From contig NW_027018308.1 in the NCBI RefSeq assembly GCF_032854445.1, positions 1 through 43,715 of the forward strand: a stretch of DNA of 43,715 bases, written 5' to 3'. Both the position numbers and the translations under genes were made by a program. The DNA is from Liolophura sinensis. Its lineage: Eukaryota > Mollusca > Polyplacophora > Chitonida > Chitonidae. Each line of letters starts with the position of its first letter. The stretch's first letter is position 1. Positions 10,448-22,001 of this stretch are shown here, one piece after another. The notes beneath the pieces were generated by a model that made no database searches, was not told the DNA's origin, and saw only the letters and a program-made list of their open reading frames with translations.

Positions 10448-13400
10448 GTAGAAAAACCACACCATTCGTACATAAAAAACACAATGTACTAGATACAGTC
10501 TGCTGTAAAAAGTACAACTGATCACTGAACCGCATTTATAAGGTTCTAATAGATGCTGAATTGGGCCAGGCATCGGCAGCTGTTAAAAAATTGCATATTT
10601 CCCTGGTTTCCATGGAGTAAGAGCCGTTGCTGGGCACGTGACTATGACATCAATGATCATTCAATTGTCGCTACAGACAAAAGTATTAGTCGGAGAGCAA
10701 CGCGGTTTGCACCATTCGATTTCTCGTCACAAAATACGTCGGATTAGCCTCTTACCAGCAGCACTGGAACAGTTTTTCCACTTTTGCATTTTTGCCTGGT
10801 CTTTTTGTTAATTGAAATCGGATACACTGTACTATGCACAATCGCGACTGGTCGTTACTATATTCAACTTTTAACTATACGTTATGTGCCCTTCGGTAGC
10901 CCAGAAGACGTCAAATCTTTGGGCTAAGCCCATTTAACTCATCCAGCAATTGTCTTACTTTTAAGTCCAAGACAATCTCAATGTCTTTATCTACGTGTAG
11001 AAAAACCACACCATTCGTACATAAAAAACACAATGTACTAGATACAGTCTGCTGTAAAAAGTATAACTGATCACTGAACCACATCTATAAGGTTCTAATA
11101 GATGCGGAATTGGGCCAGGCATCGGAAGCTGTTAAAAAATTGCAAATTTCCCTGGTTTCCATGGAGTAAGAGCCGTTGCTGGGCACGTGACTATGACATC
11201 AATGATCATTCAATTGTCGCTACAGCCAAAAGTATTAGTCGGAGAGGAACGCGGTTTGCACCATTCGATTTCTCGTGACAAAATACGTCGGATTACCCTC
11301 TTACCAGCAGCACTGGAACAGTTTTTTCACTTTTGCATTTTTGCCTGGTCTTTTTGTTAATTGAAATCGGATACACTGTACTATGCACAATCGCGACTGG
11401 TCGTTACTATATTCAACTTTTAACTATACGTTATGTGCCCTTCGGTAGCCCAGAAGACGTCAAATCTTTGGGCTAAGCCCATTTAACTCATCCAGCAATT
11501 GTCTTACTTTTAAGTCCAAGACAATCTCAATGTCTTTATCTACGTGTAGAAAAACCACACCATTCGTACATAAAAAACACAATGTACTAGATACAGTCTG
11601 CTGTAAAAAGTACAACTGATCACTGACGCACATCAATAACGTTCTAAAAGATGCGGAATTGGCCCAGGCATCGGCAGCTGTTTAAAAAATTGCAAATTTC
11701 CCTGGTTTCCATGGAGTAAGAGCCGTTGCTGGGCACGTGACTATGACATCAATGATCATTCAATTGTGGCTACAGCCAAAAGTATTGGTCGGAGAGCAAC
11801 GCGGTTTGCACCATTCGATTTCTCGTCCAAAAATACGTCGGATTAGCCTGTTACCAGCAGCACTGGAACAGTTTTTCCACTTTTGCATTTTTGCCTGGTC
11901 TTTTTGTTAATTGAAATCGGATACACTGTACTATGCACAATCGCGACTGGTCGTTACTATATTCAACTTTTAACTATACGTTATGTGCCCTTCGGTAGCC
12001 CAGAAGACGTCAAATCTTTGGGCTAAGCCCATTTAACTCATTCAGCAATTGTCTTACTTTTAAGTCCAAGACAATCTCAATGTCTTTATCTACGTGTAGA
12101 AAAACCACACCATTCGTACATAAAAAAAACCAATGTACTAGATACAGTCTGCTGTAAAAAGTACAACTGATCACTGAACCACATCTATAACGTTCTAATA
12201 GATGCGGAATTGGGCCAGGCATCAGCAGCTGTTAAAAAATTGCAAATTTCCCTGGTTTCCATGGAGTAAGAGCCGTTGCTGGGCATGTGACTATGACATC
12301 AATGATCATTCAATTGTCGCTACAGCCAAAAGTATTGGTCGGAGAGCAACGCGGTTTGCATCATTCGATTTCTCGTCACAAAATACGTCGGATTAGCCTC
12401 TTACCAGCAGCACTGGAACAGTTTTTCCACTTTTGCATTTTTGCTTGGTCTTTTTGTTAATTTGAAATCGGATACAATCTACTATGTACAATCGCGACTG
12501 GTCATTACTATATTCAACTTTTGACTGTAAGTTATGTGCCCTTCTGTAGCCCAGAAGACGTCAAATCTTTGGGCTAAGCCCATTTAACTCACCCAGCAAT
12601 TGTCTTACTTCTAAGTCCAAGACAATCTCAATGTCTTTATCTACGTGTAGAAAAACCACACCATTCGTACATAAAAAACACAATGTACTAGATACAGTCT
12701 GCTGTAAAAAGTACAACTGATCACTGACGCACATCAATAAGGTTCTAAAAGATGCGGAAATGGCCCAGGCATCGGCAGCTGTTTAAAAAATTGCAAATTT
12801 CCCTGGTTTCCATGGAGTAAGAGCCGTTGCTGGGCACGTGACTATGACATCAATGATCATTCAATTGTCGCTACAGCCAAAAGTATTGGTCGGAGAGCAA
12901 CGCGGTTTGCACCATTCGATTTCTCGTCACAAAATACGTCGGATTAGCCTCTTACCAGCAGCACTGGAACAGTTTTTCCACTTTTGCATTTTTGCCTGGT
13001 CTTTTTGTTAATTTGAAATCGGATACAATCTACTATGTACAATCGCGACTGGTCATTACTATATTCAACTTTTGACTATAAGTTATGTGCCCTTCGGTAG
13101 CCCAGAAGACGTCAAATCTTTGGGCTAAGCCCATTTAACTCACCCAGCAATTGTCTTACTTTTAAGTCCAAGACAATCTCAATGTCTTTATCTACGTGTA
13201 GAAAAACCACACCATTCGTACATAAAAAACACAAGGTACTAGATACAGTCTGCTGTAAAAAGTACAACTGATCACTGAACCACATCTATAAGGTTCTAAT
13301 AGATGCAGAATTGGGCCAGGCATCGGCAGCTGTTAAAAAATTCCATATTTCCCTGGTTTCCATGGAGTAAGAGCCGTTGCTGGGCACGTGACTATGACAT

Positions 13401-14301
13401 CAATGATCATTCAATTGTGGCTACAGCCAAAAGTATTGGTCGGAGAGCAACGCGGTTTGCACCATTCGATTTCTCGTGACAAAATACGTCGGATTAGCCT
13501 CTTACCAGCAGCACTGGAACAGTTTTTCCACTTTTGCATTTTTGTTTGGTCTTTTTGTTAATTGAAATCGGATACACTGTACTATGCACAATCGCGACTG
13601 GTCGTTACTATATTCAACTTTAAAACTATACGTTATGTGCCCTTCGGTAGCCCAGAAGACGTCAAATCTTTGGGCTAAGCCCATTTAACTCATCCAGCAA
13701 TTGTCTTACTTTTAAGTCCAAGACAATCTCAATGTCTTTATCTACGTGTAGAAAAACCACACCATTCGTACATAAAAAACACAATGTACTAGATATACAG
13801 TCTGCTGTAAAAAGTACAACTGATCACTGACGCACATCAATAAGGTTCTAAAAAGATGCGGAAATGGCCCAGGCATCGGCAGCTGTTTAAAAAATTGCAA
13901 ATTTCCCTGGTTTCCATGGAGTAAGAGCCGTTGCTGGGCACGTGACTATGACATCAATGATCATTCAATTGTCGCTACAGCCAAAAGTATTGGTCGGAGA
14001 GCAACGCGGTTTGCACCATTCGATTTCTCGTGACAAAATACGTCGGATTAGCCTCTTACTAGCAGCACTGGAACAGTTTTTCCACTTTTGCATTTTTGCC
14101 CTGGTCTTTTTGTTAATTGAAATCGGATACACTGTACTATGCACAATCGAGACTGGTCATTACTGTATTCAACTTTTGACTATAAGTTATGTGCCCTTCT
14201 GTAGCCCAGAAGACGTCAAATCTTTGGGCTAAGCCCATTTAACTCACCCAGCAATTGTCTTACTTTTAAGTCCAAGACAATCTCAATGTCTTTATCTACG
14301 T
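10448..14301 (+). repeat. Seven-unit higher-order repeat, copy 2 (units 20-26)
   Basis: Units start at 10448, 10997, 11546, 12096, 12647, 13198 and 13748. Types are g/B, d/B, b/B, d/A, b/A, q/B, b/C, the same order as copy 1 except that the sixth unit has a B back where copy 1 has D. That unit also has a private TTTAAAACTATACG near 13620. Unit 26 is the longest in the window (554 bp). It holds small insertions at about 13793 (an extra TA in AGATATACAG), 13850 (extra A) and 14099 (extra C). Block divergence after duplication is therefore visible at single sites. Confidence 0.87.
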
Positions 14302-16501
14302 GTAGAAAAACCACACCATTCGTACATAAAAAACACAATGTACTAGATACAGTCTGCTGTAAAAAGTACAACTGATCACTGAACCGCATTTATAAGGTTC
14401 TAATAGATGCTGAATTGGGCCAGGCATCGGCAGCTGTTAAAAAATTGCATATTTCCCTGGTTTCAATGGAGTAAGAGCCGTTGCTGGGCACGTGACTATG
14501 ACATCAATGATCATTCAATTGTCGCTACAGCCAAAAGTATTAGTCGGAGAGCAACGCGGTTTGCACCATTCGATTTCTCGTGACAAAATACGTCGGATTA
14601 GCCTCTTACTAGCAGCACTGGAACAGTTTTTCCACTTTTGCATTTTTGCCTGGTCTTTTTGTTAATTGAAATCGGATACACTGTACTATGCACAATCGAG
14701 ACTGGTCGTTACTATATTCAACTTTTAACTATACGTTATGTGCCCTTCGGTAGCCCAGAAGACGTCAAATCTTTGGGCTAAGCCCATTTAACTCATCCAG
14801 CAATTGTCTTACTTTTAAGTCCAAGACAATTTCAATGTCTTTATCTACGTGTAGAAAAACCACACCATTCGTACATAATAAACACAATGTACTAGATACA
14901 GTCTGCTGTAAAAAGTGCAACTGATCACTGAACCACATCTATAAGGTTCTAATAGATGCGGAATTGGGCCAGGCATCGGCAGCTGTTTAAAAAATTGCAT
15001 ATTTCCCTGGTTTCCATGGAGTAAGAGCCGTTGCTGGGCACGTGACTATGACATCAATGATCATTCAATTGTCGCTACAGCCAAAAGTATTGGTCGGAGA
15101 GCAACGCGGTTTGCACCATTCGATTTCTCGTGACAAAATACGTCGGATTAGCCTCTTACCAGCAGCACTGGAACAGTTTTTTCCACTTTTGCATTTTTGC
15201 CTGGTCTTTTTGTTAATTTGAAATCGGATACAATCTACTATGTACAATCGCGACTGGTCATTACTATATTCAACTTTTGACTATAAGTTATGTGCCCTTC
15301 TGTAGCCCAGAAGACGTCAAATCTTTGGGCTAAGCCCATTTAACTCACCCAGCAATTGTCTTACTTTTAAGTCCAAGACAATCTCAATGTCTTTATCTAC
15401 GTGTAGAAAAACCACACCATTCGTACATAAAAAACACAAGGTACTAGATACAGTCTGCTGTAAAAAGTACAACTGATCACTGAACCACATCTATAAGGTT
15501 CTAATAGATGCAGAATTGGGCCAGGCATCGGCAGCTGTTAAAAAATTCCATATTTCCCTGGTTTCCATGGAGTAAGAGCCGTTGCTGGGCACGTGACTAT
15601 GACATCAATGATCATTCAATTGTGGCTACAGCCAAAAGTATTGGTCGGAGAGCAACGCGGTTTGCACCATTCGATTTCTCGTGACAAAATACGTCGGATT
15701 AGCCTCTTACCAGTAGCACTGGAACAGTTTTTCCACTTTTGCATTTTTGCCTGGTCTTTTTGTTAATTGAAATCGGATACACTGTACTATGTACAATCGC
15801 GACTGGTCATTACTATATTCAACTTTTGACTGTAAGTTATGTGCCCTTCTGTAGCCCAGAAGACGTCAAATCTTTGGGCAAAGCCCATTTAAATCACCCA
15901 GCAATTGTCTTACTTCTAAGTCCAAGACAATCTCAATGTCTTTATCTACGTGTAGAAAAACCACACCATTCGTACATAAAAAACACAATGTACTAGATAC
16001 AGTCTGCTGTAAAAAGTACAACTGATCACTGACGCACATCAATAAGGTTCTAAAAGATGCGGAAATGGCCCAGGCATCGGCAGCTGTTTAAAAAATTGCA
16101 AATCTCCCTGGTTTCCATGGAGTAAGAGCCGTTGCTGGGCACGTGACTATGACATCAATGATCATTCAATTGTCGCTACAGCCAAAAGTATTGGTCGGAG
16201 AGCAACGCGGTTTGCACCATTCGATTTCTCGTGACAAAATACGTCGGATTAGCCTCTTACTAGCAGCACTGGAACAGTTTTTCCACTTTTGCATTTTTGC
16301 CTGGTCTTTTTGTTAATTGAAATCGGATACACTGTACTATGCACAATCGAGACTGGTCATTACTGTATTCAACTTTTGACTATAAGTTATGTGCCCTTCT
16401 GTAGCCCAGAAGACGTCAAATCTTTGGGCTAAGCCCATTTAACTCACCCAGCAATTGTCTTACTTTTAAGTCCAAGACAATCTCAATGTCTTTATCTACG
16501 T
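14302..16501 (+). repeat. Array block, units 27-30
   Basis: Units start at 14302, 14851, 15403 and 15952. Types are g/C', d/A, q/D, b/C. Unit 27 ends with CAATTTCAATGTC and unit 28 opens with CATAATAAACAC. The same linked pair reappears 4.4 kb (eight units) later at the end of unit 35 and start of unit 36 (near 19230-19275), so that junction was copied. Units 28-30 again show the A, q/D, b/C order of the left-hand trimer. Confidence 0.85.
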
Positions 16502-18151
16502 GTAGAAAAACCACACCATTCGTACATAAAAAACACAATGTACTAGATACAGTCTGCTGTAAAAAGTACAACTGATCACTGAACCGCATTTATAAGGTTC
16601 TAATAGATGCTGAATTGGGCCAGGCATCGGCAGCTGTTAAAAAATAGCATATTTCCCTGGTTTCCATGGAGTAAGAGCCGTTGCTGGGCACGTGACTATG
16701 ACATCAATGATCATTCAATTGTCGCTACAGCCAAAAGTATTAGTCGGAGAGCAACGCGGTTTGCACCATTCGATTTCTCGTCACAAAATACGTCGGATTA
16801 GCCTCTTACCAGCAGCACTGGAACAGTTTTTCCACTTTTGCATTTTTGCCTGGTCTTTTTGTTAATTGAAATCGGATACACTGTACTATGCACAATCGCG
16901 ACTGGTCGTTACTATATTTAACTTTTAACTATACGTTATGTGCCCTTCGGTAGCCCAGAAGACGTCAAATCTTTGGGCTAAGCCCATTTAACTCATCCAG
17001 CAATTGTCTTACTTTTAAGTCCAAGACAATCTCAATGTCTTTATCTACGTGTAGAAAAACCACACCATTCGTACATAAAAAACACAATGTACTAGATACA
17101 GTCTGCTGTAAAAAGTACAACTTATCACTGACGCACATCAATAAGGTTCTAAAAGATGCGGAAATGGCCCAGGCATCGGCAGCTGTTTAAAAAATTGCAA
17201 ATTTCCCTGGTTTCCATGGAGTAAGAGCCGTTGCTGGGCACGTGACTATGACATCAATGATCATTCAATTGTCGCTACAGCCAAAAGTATTAGTCGGAGA
17301 GCAACGCGGTTTGCACCATTCGATTTCTCGTGACAAAATACGTCGGATTAGCCTCTTACCAGCAGCACTGGAACAGTTTTTCCACTTTTGCATTTTTGCC
17401 TGGTCTTTTTGTTAATTGAAATCGGATACACTGTACTATGCACAATCGCGACTGGTCGTTACTATATTTAACTTTTAACTATACGTTATGTGCCCTTCGG
17501 TAGCCCAGAAGACGTCAAATCTTTGGGCTAAGCCCATTTAACTCATCCAGCAATTGTCTTACTTTTAAGTCCAAGACAATCTCAATGTCTTTATCTACGT
17601 GTAGAAAAACCACACCATTCGTACATAAAAAACACAATGTACTAGATACAGTCTGCTGTAAAAAGTACAACTTATCACTGACGCACATCAATAAGGTTCT
17701 AAAAGATGCGGAAATGGCCCAGGCATCGGCAGCTGTTTAAAAAATTGCAAATTTCCCTGGTTTCCATGGAGTAAGAGCCGTTGCTGGGCACGTGACTATG
17801 ACATCAATGATCATTCAATTGTCGCTACAGCCAAAAGTATTGGTCGGAGAGCAACGCGGTTTGCACCATTCGATTTCTCGTGACAAAATACGTCGGATTA
17901 GCCTCTTACCAGCAGCACTGGAACAGTTTTTCCACTTTTGCATTTTTGCCTGGTCTTTTTGTTAATTTGAAATCGGATACAATCTACTATGTACAATCGC
18001 GACTGGTCATTACTATATTCAACTTTTGACTATAAGTTATGTGCCCTTCTGTAGCCCAGAAGACGTCAAATCTTTGGGCTAAGCCCATTTAACTCACCCA
18101 GCAATTGTCTTACTTTTAAGTCCAAGACAATCTCAATGTCTTTATCTACGT
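16502..18151 (+). repeat. Array block, units 31-33, with a recent single-unit duplication
   Basis: Units start at 16502, 17051 and 17601. Types are g/B, b/B, b/A. ACTATATTTAAC (normally ATATTCAAC) occurs only at about 16911 and 17461, and CAACTTATCACTGACG (normally CTGATCACTG) only at about 17128 and 17678. Each pair is exactly 550 bp apart. Two private variants repeated in neighbouring units are the signature of a recent unequal crossover that duplicated about one unit out of phase with the GTAGAAAA start. Confidence 0.87.
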
Positions 18152-21100
18152 GTAGAAAAACCACACCATTCGTACATAAAAAACACAATGTACTAGATAC
18201 AGTCTGCTGTAAAAAGTACAACTGATCACTGAACCACATCTATAAGGTTCTAATAGATGCAGAATTGGGCCAGGCATCGGCAGCTGTTAAAAAATTCCAT
18301 ATTTCCCTGGTTTCCATGGAGTAAGAGCCGTTGCTGGGCACGTGACTATGACATCAATGATCATTCAATTGTGGCTACAGCCAAAAGTATTGGTCGGAGA
18401 GCAACGCGGTTTGCACCATTCGATTTCTCGTCACAAAATACGTCGGATTAGCCTCTTACCAGCAGCACTGGAACAGTTTTTCCACTTTTGCATTTTTGCC
18501 TGGTCTTTTTGTTAATTGAAATCGGATACACTGTACTATGCACAATCGCGACTGGTCGTTACTATATTCAACTTTTAACTATACGTTATGTGCCCTTCGG
18601 TAGCCCAGAAGACGTCAAATCTTTGGGCTAAGCCCATTTAACTCATCCAGCAATTGTCTTACTTTTAAGTCCAAGACAATCTCAATGTCTTTATCTACGT
18701 GTAGAAAAACCACACCATTCGTACATAAAAAACACAATGTAGTAGATACAGTCTGCTGTAAAAAGTACAACTGATCAATGACGCACATCAATAAGGTTCT
18801 AAAAGATGCGGAAATGGCCCAGGCATCGGCAGCTGTTTAAAAAATTGCAAATTTCCCTGGTTTCCATGGAGTAAGAGCCGTTGCTGGGCACGTGACTATG
18901 ACATCAATGATCATTCAATTGTCGCTACAGCCAAAAGTATTAGTCGGAGAGCAACGCGGTTTGCACCATTCGATTTCTCGTCACAAAATACGTCGGATTA
19001 GCCTCTTACTAGCAGCACTGGAACAGTTTTTCCACTTTTGCATTTTTGCCTGGTCTTTTTGTTAATTGAAATCGGATACACTGTACTATGCACAATCGAG
19101 ACTGGTCGTTACTATATTCAACTTTTAACTATACGTTATGTGCCCTTCGGTAGCCCAGAAGACGTCAAATCTTTGGGCTAAGCCCATTTAACTCATCCAG
19201 CAATTGTCTTACTTTTAAGTCCAAGACAATTTCAATGTCTTTATCTACGTGTAGAAAAACCACACCATTCGTACATAATAAACACAATGTACTAGATACA
19301 GTCTGCTGTAAAAAGTACAACTGATCACTGAACCACATCTATAAGGTTCTAATAGATGCGGAATTGGGCCAGGCATCGGCAGCTGTTTAAAAAATTGCAA
19401 ATTTCCCTGGTTTCCATGGAGTAAGAGCCGTTGCTGGGCACGTGACTATGACATCAATGATCATTCAATTGTCGCTACAGCCAAAAGTATTGGTCGGAGA
19501 GCAACGCGGTTTGCACCATTCGATTTCTCGTGACAAAATACGTCGGATTAGCCTCTTACCAGCAGCACTGGAACAGTTTTTCCACTTTTGCATTTTTGCG
19601 TGGTCTTTTTGTTAATTGAAATCGGATACACTGTACTATGCACAATCGCGACTGGTCGTTACTATATTCAACTTTTAACTATACGTTATGTGCCCTTCGG
19701 TAGCCCAGAAGACGTCAAATCTTTGGGCTAAGCCCATTTAACTCACCCAGCAATTGTCTTACTTTTAAGTCCAAGACAATCTCAATGTCTTTATCTACGT
19801 GTAGAAAAACCACACCATTCGTACATAAAAAACACAATGTACTAGATACAGTCTGCTGTAAAAAGTACAACTGATCACTGACGCACATCAATAACGTTCT
19901 AAAAGATGCGGAAATGGCCCAGGCATCGGCAGCTGTTTAAAAAATTGCAAATTTCCCTGGTTTCCATGGAGTAAGAGCCGTTGCTGGGCACGTGACTATG
20001 ACATCAATGATCATTCAATTGTCGCTACAGCCAAAAGTATTGGTCGGAGAGCAACGCGGTTTGCACCATTCGATTTCTCGTGACAAAATACGTCGGATTA
20101 GCCTCTTACCAGCAGCACTGGAACAGTTTTTCCACTTTTGCATTTTTGCCTGGTCTTTTTGTTAATTGAAATCGGATACACTGTACTATGCACAATCGCG
20201 ACTGGTCGTTACTATATTCAACTTTTAACTATACGTTATGTTCCCTTCGGTAGCCCAGAAGACGTCAAATCTTTGGGCTAAGCCCATTTAACTCATCCAG
20301 CAATTGTCTTACTTTTAAGTCCAAGACAATCTCAATGTCTTTATCTACGTGTAGAAAAACCACACCATTCGTACATAAAAAACACAATGTACTAGATACA
20401 GTCTGCTGTAAAAAGTACAACTGATCACTGACGCACATCAATAACGTTCTATAAGATGCGGAAATGGCCCAGGCATCGGCAGCTGTTTAAAAAATTGCAA
20501 ATTTCCCTGGTTTCCATGGAGTAAGAGCCGTTGCTGGGCACGTGACTATGACATCAATGATCATTCAATTGTGGCTACAGCCAAAAGTATTGGTCGGAGA
20601 GCAACGCGGTTTGCACCATTCGATTTCTCGTCGCAAAATACGTCGGATTAGCCTCTTACCAGCAGCACTGGAACAGTTTTTCCTCTTTTGCATTTTTGCC
20701 TGGTCTTTTTGTTAATTGAAATCGGATACACTGTACTATGCACAATCGCGACTGGTCGTTACTATATTCAACTTTTAACTATACGTTATGTGCCCTTCGG
20801 TAGCCCAGAAGACGTCAAATCTTTGGGCTAAGCCCATTTAACTCATCCAGCAATTGTCTTACTTTTAAGTCCAAGACAATCTCAATGTCTTTATCTACGT
20901 GTAGAAAAACCACACCATTCGTACATAAAAAACACAATGTACTAGATACAGTCTGCTGTAAAAAGTACAACTGATCACTGAATCACATCTATAAGGTTCT
21001 AATAGATGCGGAATTGGGCCAGGCATCGGCAGCTGTTTAAAAAATTGCAAATTTCCCTGGTTTCCATGGAGTAAGAGCCGTTGCTGGGCACGTGACTATG

Positions 21101-22001
21101 ACATCAATGATCATTCAATTGTGGCTACAGCCAAAAGTATTGGTCGGAGAGCAACGCGGTTTGCACCATTCGATTTCTCGTCACAAAATACGTCGGATTA
21201 GCCTCTTACCAGCAGCACTGGAACAGTTTTTCCTCTTTTGCATTTTTGCCTGGTCTTTTTGTTAATTGAAATCGGATACACTGTACTATGCACAATCGCG
21301 ACTGGTCGTTACTATATTCAACTTTTAACTATACGTTATGTGCCCTTCGGTAGCCCAGAAGACGTCAAATCTTTGGGCTAAGCCCATTTAACTCATCCAG
21401 CAATTGTCTTACTTTTAAGTCCAAGACAATCTCAATGTCTTTATCTACGTGTAGAAAAACCACACCATTCGTACATAAAAAACACAATGTACTAGATACA
21501 GTCTGCTGTAAAAAGTACAACTGATCACTGAACCACATCTATAAGGTTCTAATAGATGCGGAATTGGGCCAGGCATCGGCAGCTGTTTAAAAAATTGCAA
21601 ATTTCCCTGGTTTCCATGGAGTAAGAGCCGTTGCTGGGCACGTGACTATGACATCAATGATCATTCAATTGTCGCTACAGCCAAAAGTGTTGGTCGGAGA
21701 GCAACGCGGTTTGCACCATTCGATTTCTCGTCACAAAATACGTCGGATTAGCCTCTTACCAGCAGCACTGGAACAGTTTTTCCACTTTTGCATTTTTGCC
21801 TGGTCTTTTTGTTAATTTGAAATCGGATACAATCTACTATGTACAATCGCGACTGGTCATTACTATATTCAACTTTTGACTGTAAGTTATGTGTCCTTCT
21901 GTGGCCCAGAAGACGTCAAATCTTTGGGCTAAGCCCATTTAACTCACCCAGCAATTGTCTTACTTCTAAGTCCAAGACAATCTCAATGTCTTTATCTACG
22001 T
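18152..22001 (+). repeat. Array block, units 34-40, mainly B-type backs
   Basis: Units start at 18152, 18701, 19251, 19801, 20351, 20901 and 21451. Types are q/B, b/C', d/B, b/B, b/B, d/B, d/A. Runs of like neighbours (37-38, 38-39) suggest local one-unit expansions. Units 38 and 39 share the rare TTTTCCTCTTTTGC (near 20680 and 21230) and GTGGCTACAG. Units 37 and 38 share the rare CAATAACGTTC. Unit 40 has GTGTCCTTCTGTGGCCC near 21891, which breaks the left arm of the TAGCCCA hairpin. Confidence 0.85.
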
